From contig NW_026515482.1 in assembly GCF_014898815.1 (NCBI RefSeq), positions 3,038,001 to 3,102,000 on the forward strand: a stretch of DNA of 64,000 nt, read 5' to 3'. Below, piece by piece: positions 49,738 through 62,119 of this stretch (position 1 is the stretch's first letter; each line of letters opens with the position of its first letter). Origin of the DNA: Panonychus citri (taxonomy: Eukaryota > Arthropoda > Arachnida > Trombidiformes > Tetranychidae). Below the pieces are notes generated by a model that was given only the letters and a program-made list of their open reading frames with translations, was not told the origin of the DNA and made no database searches. A program made the translations under genes and the position numbers.

Positions 49738-52700
49738 CACCATAGTGAAATCCCCTTAGGGTACATTTGCATGAGTATCATTACAAAATCTGAACAATCA
49801 GAATTTCAACCTCATGAGATTGAAATTCATTCATCACTCTTAGTTCAATAACGATACATTTGATTCACTAACAAACTAAAACCAACAATCGTACTATTTA
49901 TATAATGATACAATTAAAAGTCATATCATAATCATCATAATGATCTTTAAGTTTTCTGTCTACTTTTCTAACAATCTGATAACAGTTAAGCTTAATCTAA
50001 ATCTGATTGATAAAACTTGCAACTCACAGATTAGATTAAAATGATTTCTTTAGCTTCATGATCTGTTGATTTTAAGTTAATTGAAAGACTTGGATTTTTC
50101 TATTGAACTTTTCCCGGTACAACCATTAGATTACATGGAAGCTGAATAAGTTGTCAAGGCTTTTAAACATCATAAGATAATCAATCTTACTTGAACACCC
50201 TGTAAACAAAGATGACAAGATAATGATGGTTGTTAAGGGTTTTGTATTGAGCTTTTGTTTCATCATCGATTAGCAAAAAAAAACTTAAGCATGAGAAACT
50301 GAATCTCTACAACTGAACTTTTCATCAGAAATTTTCATAAATGTTTGATAATCTGATGTTCTGATAATCAGAATTACATTTCTAATAAACTATTTCCCCT
50401 TTTCACTTATTAATATTAACCAATTTTGTAATCGGAAATGTTACCAATATTTATACAAGGAGAGAGAAAAAAAGAAACGGAAAAGGAAATGGATATAATT
50501 GAATGTACCAAAGTTGAGTGAACAAAAAAATCATCACACGAATTGTTATTGATTGTGTAATGTAAATTGTGTGATAATTCAAAGTATTTAACAGATGATC
50601 AACAATTTGTATCCTCTTATTGAATTATCAGCATTTTTGATTGAAATTATTTCAGGTAAATAATCAGATAAATTGATTGAATGGTTTTGATAAACATTTT
50701 TTTCATATTGAAAGGTAAAGATTTGTTTTTTTCACTGCAAATTCAGTTGAAGCTGATAAGAGATTATCTCAGATTAACATTATTATTATGATGAGATGAA
50801 CTGATAGCTAATCAATAAATAAAAGAGATACCTGAGAGCTGGAGGTTACACAGGAACATGGTGTTGATGATGATAAGAGATGAGGATGAGAAAATAGTCT
50901 GATAATAATTGAAGAAAGAGAGAGAGAGATATTAGTTTGGTTTCATGACTGAATCTCAACTAGAATTCTAGGTTCTTAATTCCCTGGGGCAAAAGAATAG
51001 GAAGACAAAAGATGATAAGTAAAGAAAAAAGTAAGAGAAGATGAAAGACAAAAGAAAGGAAACTCAAGTCTAAATAAGTGAATGAATATAAACATTAATA
51101 AGATGAATCAATGGAGAGAAGAAAAAAAAGTTAATTGTAAACAGAATAGGATGAGGAAAATGTTCATTTACTAAACAATAATAATAATAATAGAATAACA
51201 AATGATAATAAGGGAAGATAATGTGTGTTATCATCATTCAAATGTAAATATATTGGAAATCTGGAATTCAGAACTTTGAGATTTTCTCGAAAACGATAAC
51301 AAATCTCATTGGAAATGTTTTCCTTTTTTCCCCCTTTCAAGTCAAATTGTTTTCAAATTCTGTACATGGAGTAAATCAAAAGTTCATCATGGTTGTTGAT
51401 TAGTTTTTCATAGTGTCATGTAGTTAATAACAATCAAGTTAAATTTAGATCAATAAATTGGTAATCAGTTGATTTAGATGAAAGGGAAGACTCAGAGATG
51501 AAGATAAATTATATTTAAAAGTGAGAGAGAGAGAGAGTTAGATTAATATGGATGAGTTACAATTAAAAGGGATTGGGTTGATGGAGTAATAATTAAATAT
51601 ATGCGAAATATATGTTTGTGATATATTAGGTTAATTGTTATTATTTAGGGTCTTGATTATTAATTATTATGATTATTTTTTGTTCCACCATCGAATCTGA
51701 ATAAATAAAATGCCTTATTAGCATATTGATTTGAATGGAGGTTATTTAATCAATGGGATAATTAAACAGCTAAACCTTTTTATATGAATTATCCTGAGCT
51801 GATTGTTGAAAGTTTTTTTATATTATTGTCTTGTTTAATTTGATTGTTGAATATATTTTCACTTTGCTTCCCCCTCAAACAATTTAAATTGTTTGGACAG
51901 GTAGATAGTCTTGTTATTCAACAATAATATTATTCTTGTATGAGATTGTCAATTGAATGTTTCACGTTGGAGACAATTGATTTTTGGTTGATAATGTTAA
52001 TATATTGGATAACAATCAATTGATTGCTGTCTGGAGTAAAAAAAAAAGTTGAGTTAGTTCAGTTAATTTGATCAATTTAATATTATCCGAGTTTATGGTT
52101 CAATCATTGTTCTGGTGATACAAAAGGAAAACAATACACTGAAAATAATCTGAGAAAACTTATTTTCTAAATTGCTTAAGGTGAAATCCTGGTGATAATG
52201 GATAATTGTTCAAATGATAAAGTGTATAAAGGTTAAGGCTGTAAAAGTTTTACTAAAGAATTTCAATTTTTACATCATCATTTCTTCAGGTATAATTGTT
52301 GTTCCAACTTTTCAGAGAATTTCATTTTCTTTATCAAATGATGATAATAATTATCAATTAAATTTGCAAGAGTATAAGACGATAGATATAAAGTTGAATT
52401 ATATGATGATTAACATGAACTTTTCTCTTCATCTCTCTGTTTATTGGCAAATAAAGGTTTTCATGGGTGTTGGTTGGTTGATCAGTTTTCTCATTCCTGT
52501 CATGATGATCCTTATATATGACTACGGGGTTGGTGATAAATAAGGTGATTACATGTAACCACCATGAGGGAGAGAGATGCTAATTTTAAACTTGATCTTG
52601 CATCAAGAAAAAAAGTTATTCAAGTGAATTGGGATGAGGATCAAAGTGAGAAATGTAATATTATTGAATGACAATCAGGTAATTGAAGTTTACCTGAAAC

Positions 52701-55700
52701 AAAGATTGATCTGTAATTTAAATTATCATTGGAATGAATATTCATACAATAAGATACAAAGGTGTTACCATTTAATATAATTCACTCTCAATATCATGAT
52801 AATGATAATCAAATTAAATTGTTTGTTTTTCTCATATTTACCTTACAATCAATCCCAATTTGAATAATATCCTTAAATATAATCATCAAATTGTATAATA
52901 TTAAATTAAATCCAATGATTTGTTATTAAATTAACCAAGATAAATATTAGATCTATTATAAGGTTTCAATCAATTCTTGACAATAATTAAGACTTTTAGG
53001 AAAATTAAACTTTTCCCAAACAATTAATGATAATATTGTACAACGTTTAACCATTTCAACTAATCAAATGAAACAAAATGATTAATAATCATCGGGAAAA
53101 AGTTATTTTGTATTTAATTAAAATAAATTGTTGTGTCAACTTGGTGTCATTTAAATTTGCTTTTTTTTAGTAAGTTAACTAATCATCATCATTAAGATGA
53201 ATCAACTGATTGTTTGGAAAGAGTGGAAAAATTTTTCATCGAGTAATTTTGTATTTCCATTGATAAGTTTGCACACTAATGATCATTTTCACTCATCATC
53301 AATGTCATCTGAGGTTTCTTCATCTTCCTCCTCATCATCATCATCATCATCTTGTAGGTTATCAAATGATGCTCTTTGGCTTCTCCCAGATTAGGAAGAG
53401 GGTGGGATAGGAAATCTGAAGTGTAATCTTTAAGAAATCAGTTGAAAAAAGGAAGCTTAATTTACCATGGAAAAAATTTCATTAAATCATAATGATAATG
53501 ATAATCTACTCCAAAAGCCACAATTTATTTTAAATTGCTTCATTTACCTTTAATCCTTAGGACTTTTACTGCTTGATAAGTTTACCAAAAATAAATTTCA
53601 TTCAACAATTAACCTTAATAAGCAATTAAATCTGATAAAATGTCTTGAAGTAAAAGGTAATTATTTATTAGTTTCTCGTAAATTTTGATTATCAAAATCA
53701 ATTGAATTACTTTCAATGATGTTTGCACACTAACACGAACAGTTATCGTTAATTGTTGAATAGTTTTAATCATGTGAAACAATTAGATGCAATAATAATA
53801 AATAGCTACAATGTGTTAGGTAGTATGTCGTTTTATTGTATTTACATGTTATTATCATTGGAAATCAATTGTTATCATGAAATTCAGGACACACACACAC
53901 AACAACACTGAACATTATTCAGATGAAAACCAATAATATTCAGGGTGACAATCATTCCTACTCCTTTTATGGTGTAACCCTGATATAAACAAATGATTTC
54001 CTCTTATTATTAGTATTATTGTAATCAATGGAACAGAATTTAAATTATCAATTCATTTTATTATCTACCCTGAACATCGTGTAGATTATTCATTGAATGG
54101 TTCTAATAAAATTGGCTCAATTCTAAAAGGTAAGAGATTCAATGTTTATCTTTAATAATATAATCAAGCCAAAGAGATGATGAAAGTTCATTGAGGAACT
54201 GAATTATTCGTAGGAAAGGGAAAAGATGAAAATTCATTTAGAAAACTTTGTTTCTTTTAAATTTAAATGGAATTGAGATTCAGTATTCACCATTATATGA
54301 GGAATCGATTGTGAATTTGTTATAAAATTAAACATAATTAGAAATTCAGTTGCTCATATTAATCTGATTCCTAAGCGATTCAGCTTCAAATTACATATTC
54401 AGAGTAAGACTTGGGGAAATTATCTTCTACAATGTCACCAAGGGAAATACAATATCATTGATTCAGAGTAAATGTTCATGATAAGAAAGAGAATTGAGAA
54501 TTTCTTATATAATATGTATTATATAATATCGAGAATAACAAAAAGGTGCAACTAGAAACGTGGTCAAAATATTGATCATTTCGATGAATTAAATAATAAC
54601 ATCTAATATCTTATCCAGAGGTAAGCCCATGGTAAGAAGTCACTTTGTTTATACATTAATAACAATTGATGATGCAAACAAATCATTAGGTTGATTGTTG
54701 TTTATCGTAATCATTGTTATCATTACAATTGTATTTGAAACCGTTGTTATTATTATTATTATTAAGGTAAGAAAGGTATAATAATGATGACCAGTAACAC
54801 TTAATGATAAACATAAAAGCGTAATGGTTGTGATAATATTCAACAATTAGTTAATCGTTGAACTGGTCAATAGGATTGGAAATTTTTGTGATTCCACCAA
54901 TTCCAACATATCGCTAATCATTTAATTGAAATTCATAAAAAAAAAAGTACTGACCAACGCTTATTGTGGTCAAACTTTTGTCATATTATAATGAACAAAA
55001 TTATTTTTATCACATTAATGGATAATAAATGTAAAGGTAAGATTATTATTATCATTATAACAAAGGAGCAAGAGGAGGACGAGAAGGTGATGAAGGTGTA
55101 TACATAATGGTCAGTTTAATTTTTATATCCATTACAATGGGTGAAAACTGGACAAACTCATTGATAATCATTGAAATAATAATAAAATGCTTACACTGTT
55201 GTAATTATTATTATCAGGTGAACCTATTTTTAGCTATTACATTATCAACCATTATATTCATGTGGGCATTCATGATGTTTCATCTGTGAAAAAACTCTGA
55301 GCTTTCCTTATCCATGGTTATTATCATGATCATTATTAACGATATTAACAATTTTCATCATCTCTCTTTGTTAAAATAACTGTTTTTTTTTAATTTTTTG
55401 TTCGTCATCATCATGATAATATTGATGTTCATTCACAATTTTTCATTAAAACTCTCATGAGGATGGATTCACTATTAAGCCTAATCGTTGACCATCATTG
55501 AATCATTTATCAACATACAATTTGATGGTTGTCTCTCACCCACTCTCTTGACCATTATTATTATTACCATTTAATTGTAATATCAAAATTAATTAATTTA
55601 CATCCTCAAGTCCATCATTATGAAATTAAGGTTTACATGCGATGAAATGTTCTGGTAAAGAGGGAAAAGTTCAATGGTGATTGATATTCTTGACAGATTA

Positions 55701-58700
55701 TCAGTTCTGTTTTCATAACATTCACTATTCTTACAGGTAAATTCAGGTGAATAAATGAAATACAGTTGAAAGGGATGACACATTCCGCTGATTATCATGA
55801 CGATCATGATAAATTTTCCAGACAAATTCAATAGGAACTATTTTATTTTCTCTCACTTACTCTTGATCAGTATGAATAAATTGATAAAAAAAAACAATAT
55901 CGATTAGGTGTTGATGAACATTGGATTTACAGTTATCATTGTTTACAAATACAGATAAATGATCATGTACTTTGACACCATGTAAATGTAATTTCCCTGA
56001 ATCCATTTCTCTTTGTAATATTATTCTTATATAAATATCTATTTCTTTTACCATAATGTTGATTTAAGAATCATTCTGATCATCTAAAGCGAAGCACTTT
56101 AACATTTCGTAAATAACAGAATGTAATATAATATGGAAACATATCTTCATTATCTTCCAATTTTATCTTCATCTTTCTCTCAATTTTTTCACCATATTCT
56201 GGGTCAATTTTGAGAAAAAGCTATTTGATATAACATACAAATAGATACAAATATAAATATTTTTTATGTGAATTTACACTTATTAGATATGCAATAAACC
56301 TAATACTGTTTACTTACCTGTGTAGATTTACAGGTAAGTACATTTACATTTTACCTTTCAGATTTTCTATTGGGAGAGTGAGAGAAAAAAGATTTTTCTT
56401 ATTTTGTATCATTCTTTTTTTTTGTTCCCCTCACATTGTCTATGGAAAGAAAATTCGTATTCGTTTTTTTTACAGGGAATTTTCCATGAAAAGTTGATAG
56501 AATCATAGGAAGTGAGGTGAATGGGAATAGGTTGAAGGTTTAACATTAAATGAGAGATGAAACTGTTAGAATAACATTTAAAGGTTTGTTTTTGTTTTTC
56601 TTTGCGATAGTTGATATCAAATAAGATCATTATTGTTATTGACTCTCTGTCTCTGTTGCTTTACATGGTGGATGGGGTTATACACACAAACATAATGTAG
56701 TCAAGGAATCAGGTAACTTTTCATCATCTAATGGAATCTATCGATTGGTCATCATGATCTTCATTGGAATCAACTCCCTATGGAAGTTAGATCAGGAGAG
56801 AAGGAGAGATTTTAGACTGAGTAAATGAGTGAAATGAGACAGAGAGTGAGAGGAAAATGACAATGTTGATCATGATGATAACTTGGAGGGAAAACTGTTA
56901 GTTTGATAAGCAGAAAATATTGGTAACTATTTGAAAGAGAAAGTAAAAGATTTGGTCATCATCTATAAAAGAGGAAAAAAAAAAAACTTAACTCTTCGAT
57001 ATCGTTTCTCGATAAACTGACCAATTTGAAGATGATAACAATTTCTGTCATCACCATCATCATGTTAGTTATTAATTCACCTTAACTAGTCTCACTTCAT
57101 TTTTCTAATGAAACCCCTTGAGGCTTGTTTTCCTCCATCATCTTCAAATTTTTTGCCTTTTTCTTACTTCATCTTTCTGTCTCCAATCAATTTTATCTTT
57201 CACAATCATCATTCTCCTCATCATCATTATCATCATCATGATAACTTATCTACACATGTAATGTAAACATTAACATAATTCATAAAGTGTTCCTTCAGTT
57301 AACATCAAGTAAAATGTACAGTTACATCTACAAAACTTTCGTACATCTTTAATCTAGCAATTACACTTCGTTGTCAGAACTTTTCTTACCTTTCCCATGT
57401 AATAATCTACCATGAAACCAGCATTAGTCTACTCACTAAGTGACCTGGTTTATTCAATAGCACATTTAAAGTCAATTTACTTCTAATTAAATATGAGATT
57501 TTTTTCTAACGGTAAAAAAAAGATGAAAACCTCAAAAAGTAATCATCTTGAATTTCAATTCGTTTCAATTTATCTTTTGATCAATAAACGATCAAAGTTA
57601 ACCAGAATCATACATTTATATTATGTGTATAACATTGTAATAAATGATTTCGTTTGAAGAATTGAAATTTAATTGTAATTAAATTGTAATTGAACATTAC
57701 AAATAATCCAAAGGGAATCATTTCCATGTTGAATTTGCATAAAAAATATTCAATTGTGCTAATCATATGTGATTATGGTTTCAAGAGTTTGATTGAAGTT
57801 AAATGATTAATCTGGAAGAGACTTTAACCCAATGTTAGTAATAAGTTACGATTCTAAGTTAATTATCACAATTGAGGGGAATTTTTTTTAAACAAAATGA
57901 ATACGTTTATTTGATGAAAAAAGTTCAGTGACAATAATTTGATAAACACTCTGATAAATTGCAGATTCAGTTCATGTTCATCGGTTGGTTGGTTTCATGA
58001 TAACTTACTAACTGAAGTTTAGAAATTTTTTACTGTCTATTTTTTCAAATATCATTTTCCCTCTTTAACATTCTTGAACTTTCACTTTCCACTTTCACCC
58101 TACTCCAGCTCAATCTACTATGTAAAATAAAAGCAATTTAACTCAAGTCAAGAAGAAAAGGAAAAAATAAGATATTACAGAAGTTTATTCGAAGCATTTT
58201 CTTTTGCCTATTCCAAACAATGGGAATTCAGGAAGAGAAGAAGAAAGAAAATCATCCTTTTCATTATATTTTGAGCATCGATAATATTTGCATTCCCTTT
58301 AATATCACTGATGTGAACAATATCATTATCATCATCATCATTATCTTCATAATGATGAAACTATGATGATGATCATGATGATGGAAAAAACTTTCCATGA
58401 CACAAAGACGAAAGAAAAACTTTTAGAATTTGATTGGTGAAAAGAAAACAAAAAGAATCTTAATGAAGATTAATTCATATATTAATAGAAAATCATTAAA
58501 TACCAATTGGTTTATTAGTGATAAAATGTTAGCTCTGTTGGGAGGTAGTTCGTTAAAAATATGGCTTGTGAAACTGACTGATTTTTTATCATATTCATAA
58601 TAATTATCATTCATGTTATCATGATCTATTCGTGACAGTGTCATGAACTAATAATAAAGTAAAATTTCAGGTGCATGCTTAAAGTTTGCACATTTTTATC

Positions 58701-58800
58701 TGGTTAAAAAAAGTTCAAGTAAAAGTTTAGTAATAAATATTGCATTTTTTCATATCATGTGAAATATGAAATTCTGGTTATCGAACTGAGTTCTTGGTTG
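49738..58800. other. AT-rich region, no supported gene
   Basis: About 9 kb with GA/CT, ATC and AAT tracts, including a Ser-coding TCA repeat at about 53325-53352. The longest ORFs (52214-52543 and 53197-53394) lack recognised domains, good context or splice support. No RNA genes or element ends were recognised. Confidence 0.45.
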
Positions 58801-58923
58801 CGATGGAATTACAAATTCCTTGCTGAGAGCATGAAAGTTTAACTGACGCTACCAGAAAATGAATATGGACTTGAACCAAGATCAGAAAGCATACTGTCTC
58901 AAAGTATACCGTGAAAGCAAGAG

Positions 58924-58940
58924 CCTAACCTAACCTAACC
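58924..58940 (-). repeat. short interstitial telomere-type motif (TTAGG)3
   Basis: CCTAACCTAACCTAACC on the plus strand is three units of the arthropod telomere repeat TTAGG read on the minus strand. It is too short to be a telomere. It sits next to a stretch with less AT-biased sequence. Confidence 0.7.
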
Positions 58941-58999
58941 AAGAACAACTCTTGAGACACATCAATGAATATGTGGACCTTGATTAACACGAGATTACC

Positions 59000-59312
59000 A
59001 AATCAAAACGTTTCTTTATTAAATTTCACTATTTGGAATGCAAGATGAGTCGGAAATTGAGTTATACTCAAAGAAGAGCACTTCAGGATACTTCAGGGTC
59101 ATTCTGTAAAGATACGGTTTTGAGGTCAATTGGTGGTCAGAATCGATTCAAATTTAAAAAAATTATACAAACAAAACAATCTGGACTTTCACACTCTCTG
59201 TTACAAGGGAGCATTCAATGAAAAGACTCCTGAATTAAAAACCTTTATCTCTGCAACTAAACAAGCCGCAAAGTTGTTACTTCGTTATCGACCTAGTTTC
59301 ATTTTATTCTGA
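59000..59312 (+). pseudogene. coding-like remnant, unrecognised
   Basis: Two overlapping frames (59033-59221 and 59130-59312) look more coding-like than the surrounding AT-rich DNA, for example LCYKGAFNEKTPELKTFIS in the second. Neither extends far, and the second starts at TTG, not ATG. Stops interrupt the continuation after 59312. It may be a decayed gene or transposon fragment. No family was recognised. Confidence 0.22.
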
Positions 59313-62073
59313 CCATCAAATGACCTTGAAATCGTATCTTAAATTAATGACCGGAATGACCCTGATATTAAAATGTTCCAATTGTGTATCGCCTAATCTT
59401 CCACAATTTGAGTCTGGGTATGAATACTCAAGAACTAAAAAATTATTCAAAAAAAACTTGCTGGAAACTTGGTGAAATGTCCTGTATAATAAATTCGCAA
59501 TTGAATGGATTGGAAAAACTTCACAGCAAAATTATCGTTAAAGCTTTTTTGTTTCAATATTAATGATAAAGGAATAAAATTTGAGTTAATAGAAGAAATT
59601 GGGAAGAATTAATGGTATTTAATTAATATGTCGAATATCATGAAAGCTCAGTTTTTGTCCGACTTAAGCCCGATTGTAGATTATCAAGCAATTCTCAAAA
59701 TGATTGAACTTTTCCTTATTAATGAGAAAAGAAAAAGAGCTAGCCTAACCTGAACTAATCTCATGGAAGCTGAATTAAAATGATAGAAATTGTAATATAT
59801 TGAAGATTATATTTCACAAGCTCTTAGTTTATATTAACAATTTTCCCTTTGAAAGCTGATCTGACATGATAAATTGAAATGCGAAATGATCAAGTTCAGT
59901 TTGAAATTCAATAACGTACAGGTATCATGATTGTTATTTGTAAAGATACATATGCTATTAAATTTTGCTTGACCTTAATCTCTTGGTCACCAATCAAATG
60001 ACCTTGTTAGAGTAATAGTATTACAAAACAAAATTTAACAATCCTCAATGTCATTATTAGAGTTGTCAAATTCAAATGAAAATATTTCTCAATTCATGTT
60101 ATTATCTATAAGAAAATTGAAAAGTAAACAATGAAAAAAGTTAATTTGGTTTTTGATTTATCAATATTATCCCATAAGAATCAGGATATTGAGATTATTA
60201 GTTCACTTCCGGGTTTTGCTGAATCTCTTGGTGTAATGGAAATGATAACAACAAGAAAATTTCTTAAAGACTTTCAGACATAATCAAGATTAATTTAAAC
60301 TACTAATTAATTTATCATTCTGAACGATTTTGATACAAGAATGAAAGTGGAGGTAAATAAAAAATCCACGGAATAAAAATCAACAGACAAAATCAAGAAT
60401 CGATAAAATCATCTAAGACTCAGATTCCCATTACTAATAGCATAAGTGAAACCGGAATCATTGATCATCGAGAAAATAGACAAGAGAGAGAGAGACATTT
60501 CTTTCATAGAGTATTAATTAACAGACTAATTAGTTAATAATTCTCAAAGCATTTATCATGTTTATCATGAACCCAAGAGTCACAGGTAAGTCATGGTTGA
60601 AGAAAAAAAGTACTATTATAATTAATGAAAATTATATTCTTGATAATAGATTCAGTTCTTGAGCATGTTATCATGTTGGTTACTGAATATAAGCCATGAT
60701 TGAAATGAGAAACAAAACAGAAAGGAAACTAATAACTTAACAATCAAACTAATAATGACCCAGGGTCACGCTAAGTTACCTATTGTTATTTTCTGTTACT
60801 CTCTAAAGGTTACAGAGAAAAAAAAATCTATGATAATAATAATGATAATCATCTTCATGATAACACGGAACAGAATCTGAATAGATATTATTTCCAATTG
60901 GTGTAACATGTTGTCCAAGGAAAATATCTCAATCCATTCAATCTTCTGGCTTATTTAAACTTTTCCCTGGAACTATCAAGATCTCTTTTAGAAAAATCTG
61001 AATCCAAATAATTGTCACTTAAGTTTATGATTAGAAAACTAAATTCTAATTTAAGAGGATCAACATTATTTGATATTCTTTTTGTTTCTTGGTGTTGGTT
61101 TAGAAGAGAATAAATTTTGATATTTATTACTCTTTAATGGGAATCGCCAATTTCATGGAAATTGAAAAAACAAGAGATTGAACTTTATCTTTTACCATGG
61201 AATGATATTGTTATTGATGATGTTAAAATGAATCAGTTTTCATCTTCTTTTTGCTGAGAAATTATCACTTTATTATGTCTCTGTCTAGGGAATTATTGAG
61301 GGTGGTAATTTCTTTCCACCTTCTTAACATGTGAAAGTAGAAAAAAGTAAGAACTTTATCATGATAGAAACTCAATCGAATAAGGAAAAGGAATCATCAT
61401 CTCAAAACACATAAGATAAAATTCATCATCTCATCATTTACCTTGTCGTATTCTGATTTAAGCTTCAGTTGAATGATTTTGTTTTCCACTTTTTCCACTG
61501 AAAATGTCTATTGCATGATAACTATCGGAGAAGGAGAAAAACAATCTACTTTTTTCAAGAATTGGGAAACTTTTCTTGTTCTGAATCTCAACGCGGATTG
61601 AATTGTAGGCATAACCAAACAAGAAGATACAGTAGAAAAAAAAGAGAGGAATATTATCATTTTCTTCATCTAAATAGATTTGATAAAGAGGGAAGAAGAG
61701 AGATAGAGAGAGTAGGAGGAAAGGAGGGAAAGAAGCAGGAAGTGGAAGATGAAGATGAAAAAGTTGCAAGAGAGACATTTTTATGTTGATTTAGTTGTAA
61801 TCATGTTGTTGGTCTTGTTGTAGTAAGACTAACATTGAATTTGTATGAAATTATTTTCAGGTTGATCTTGATTCAGTCTCTTGATTCACATTTAACTTAA
61901 TCAGATTTAGTTGACTGAACTTTTTATCTACTTCCACCTCCTCATCCTCTTCCACCTTTAAGCTTCATACAGTTTTTTGCTTCTTATGTTAATTCATCAA
62001 AGATTCAATAGGAGCAATTGCTTATCTTTTTTGCACTCAATTTCCACACCAAAAAACGCAGCGAAGGGCAGAT

Positions 62074-62119
<46 letters not shown>

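Noticed and set aside
52214..52543. 109-codon ORF with two hydrophobic segments
   Set aside because: AT-rich composition alone produces Ile/Leu/Tyr-rich frames. No receptor motif, conserved residue pattern or splice partner was found.
53197..53394. 65-codon ORF with a poly-Ser run
   Set aside because: The run is a TCA/TCC microsatellite, and the rest shows no similarity to a known protein.
58800..58960. A tRNA gene on the minus strand near the B-box match
   Set aside because: No acceptor or anticodon stem could be paired, and the A box does not fit the consensus.
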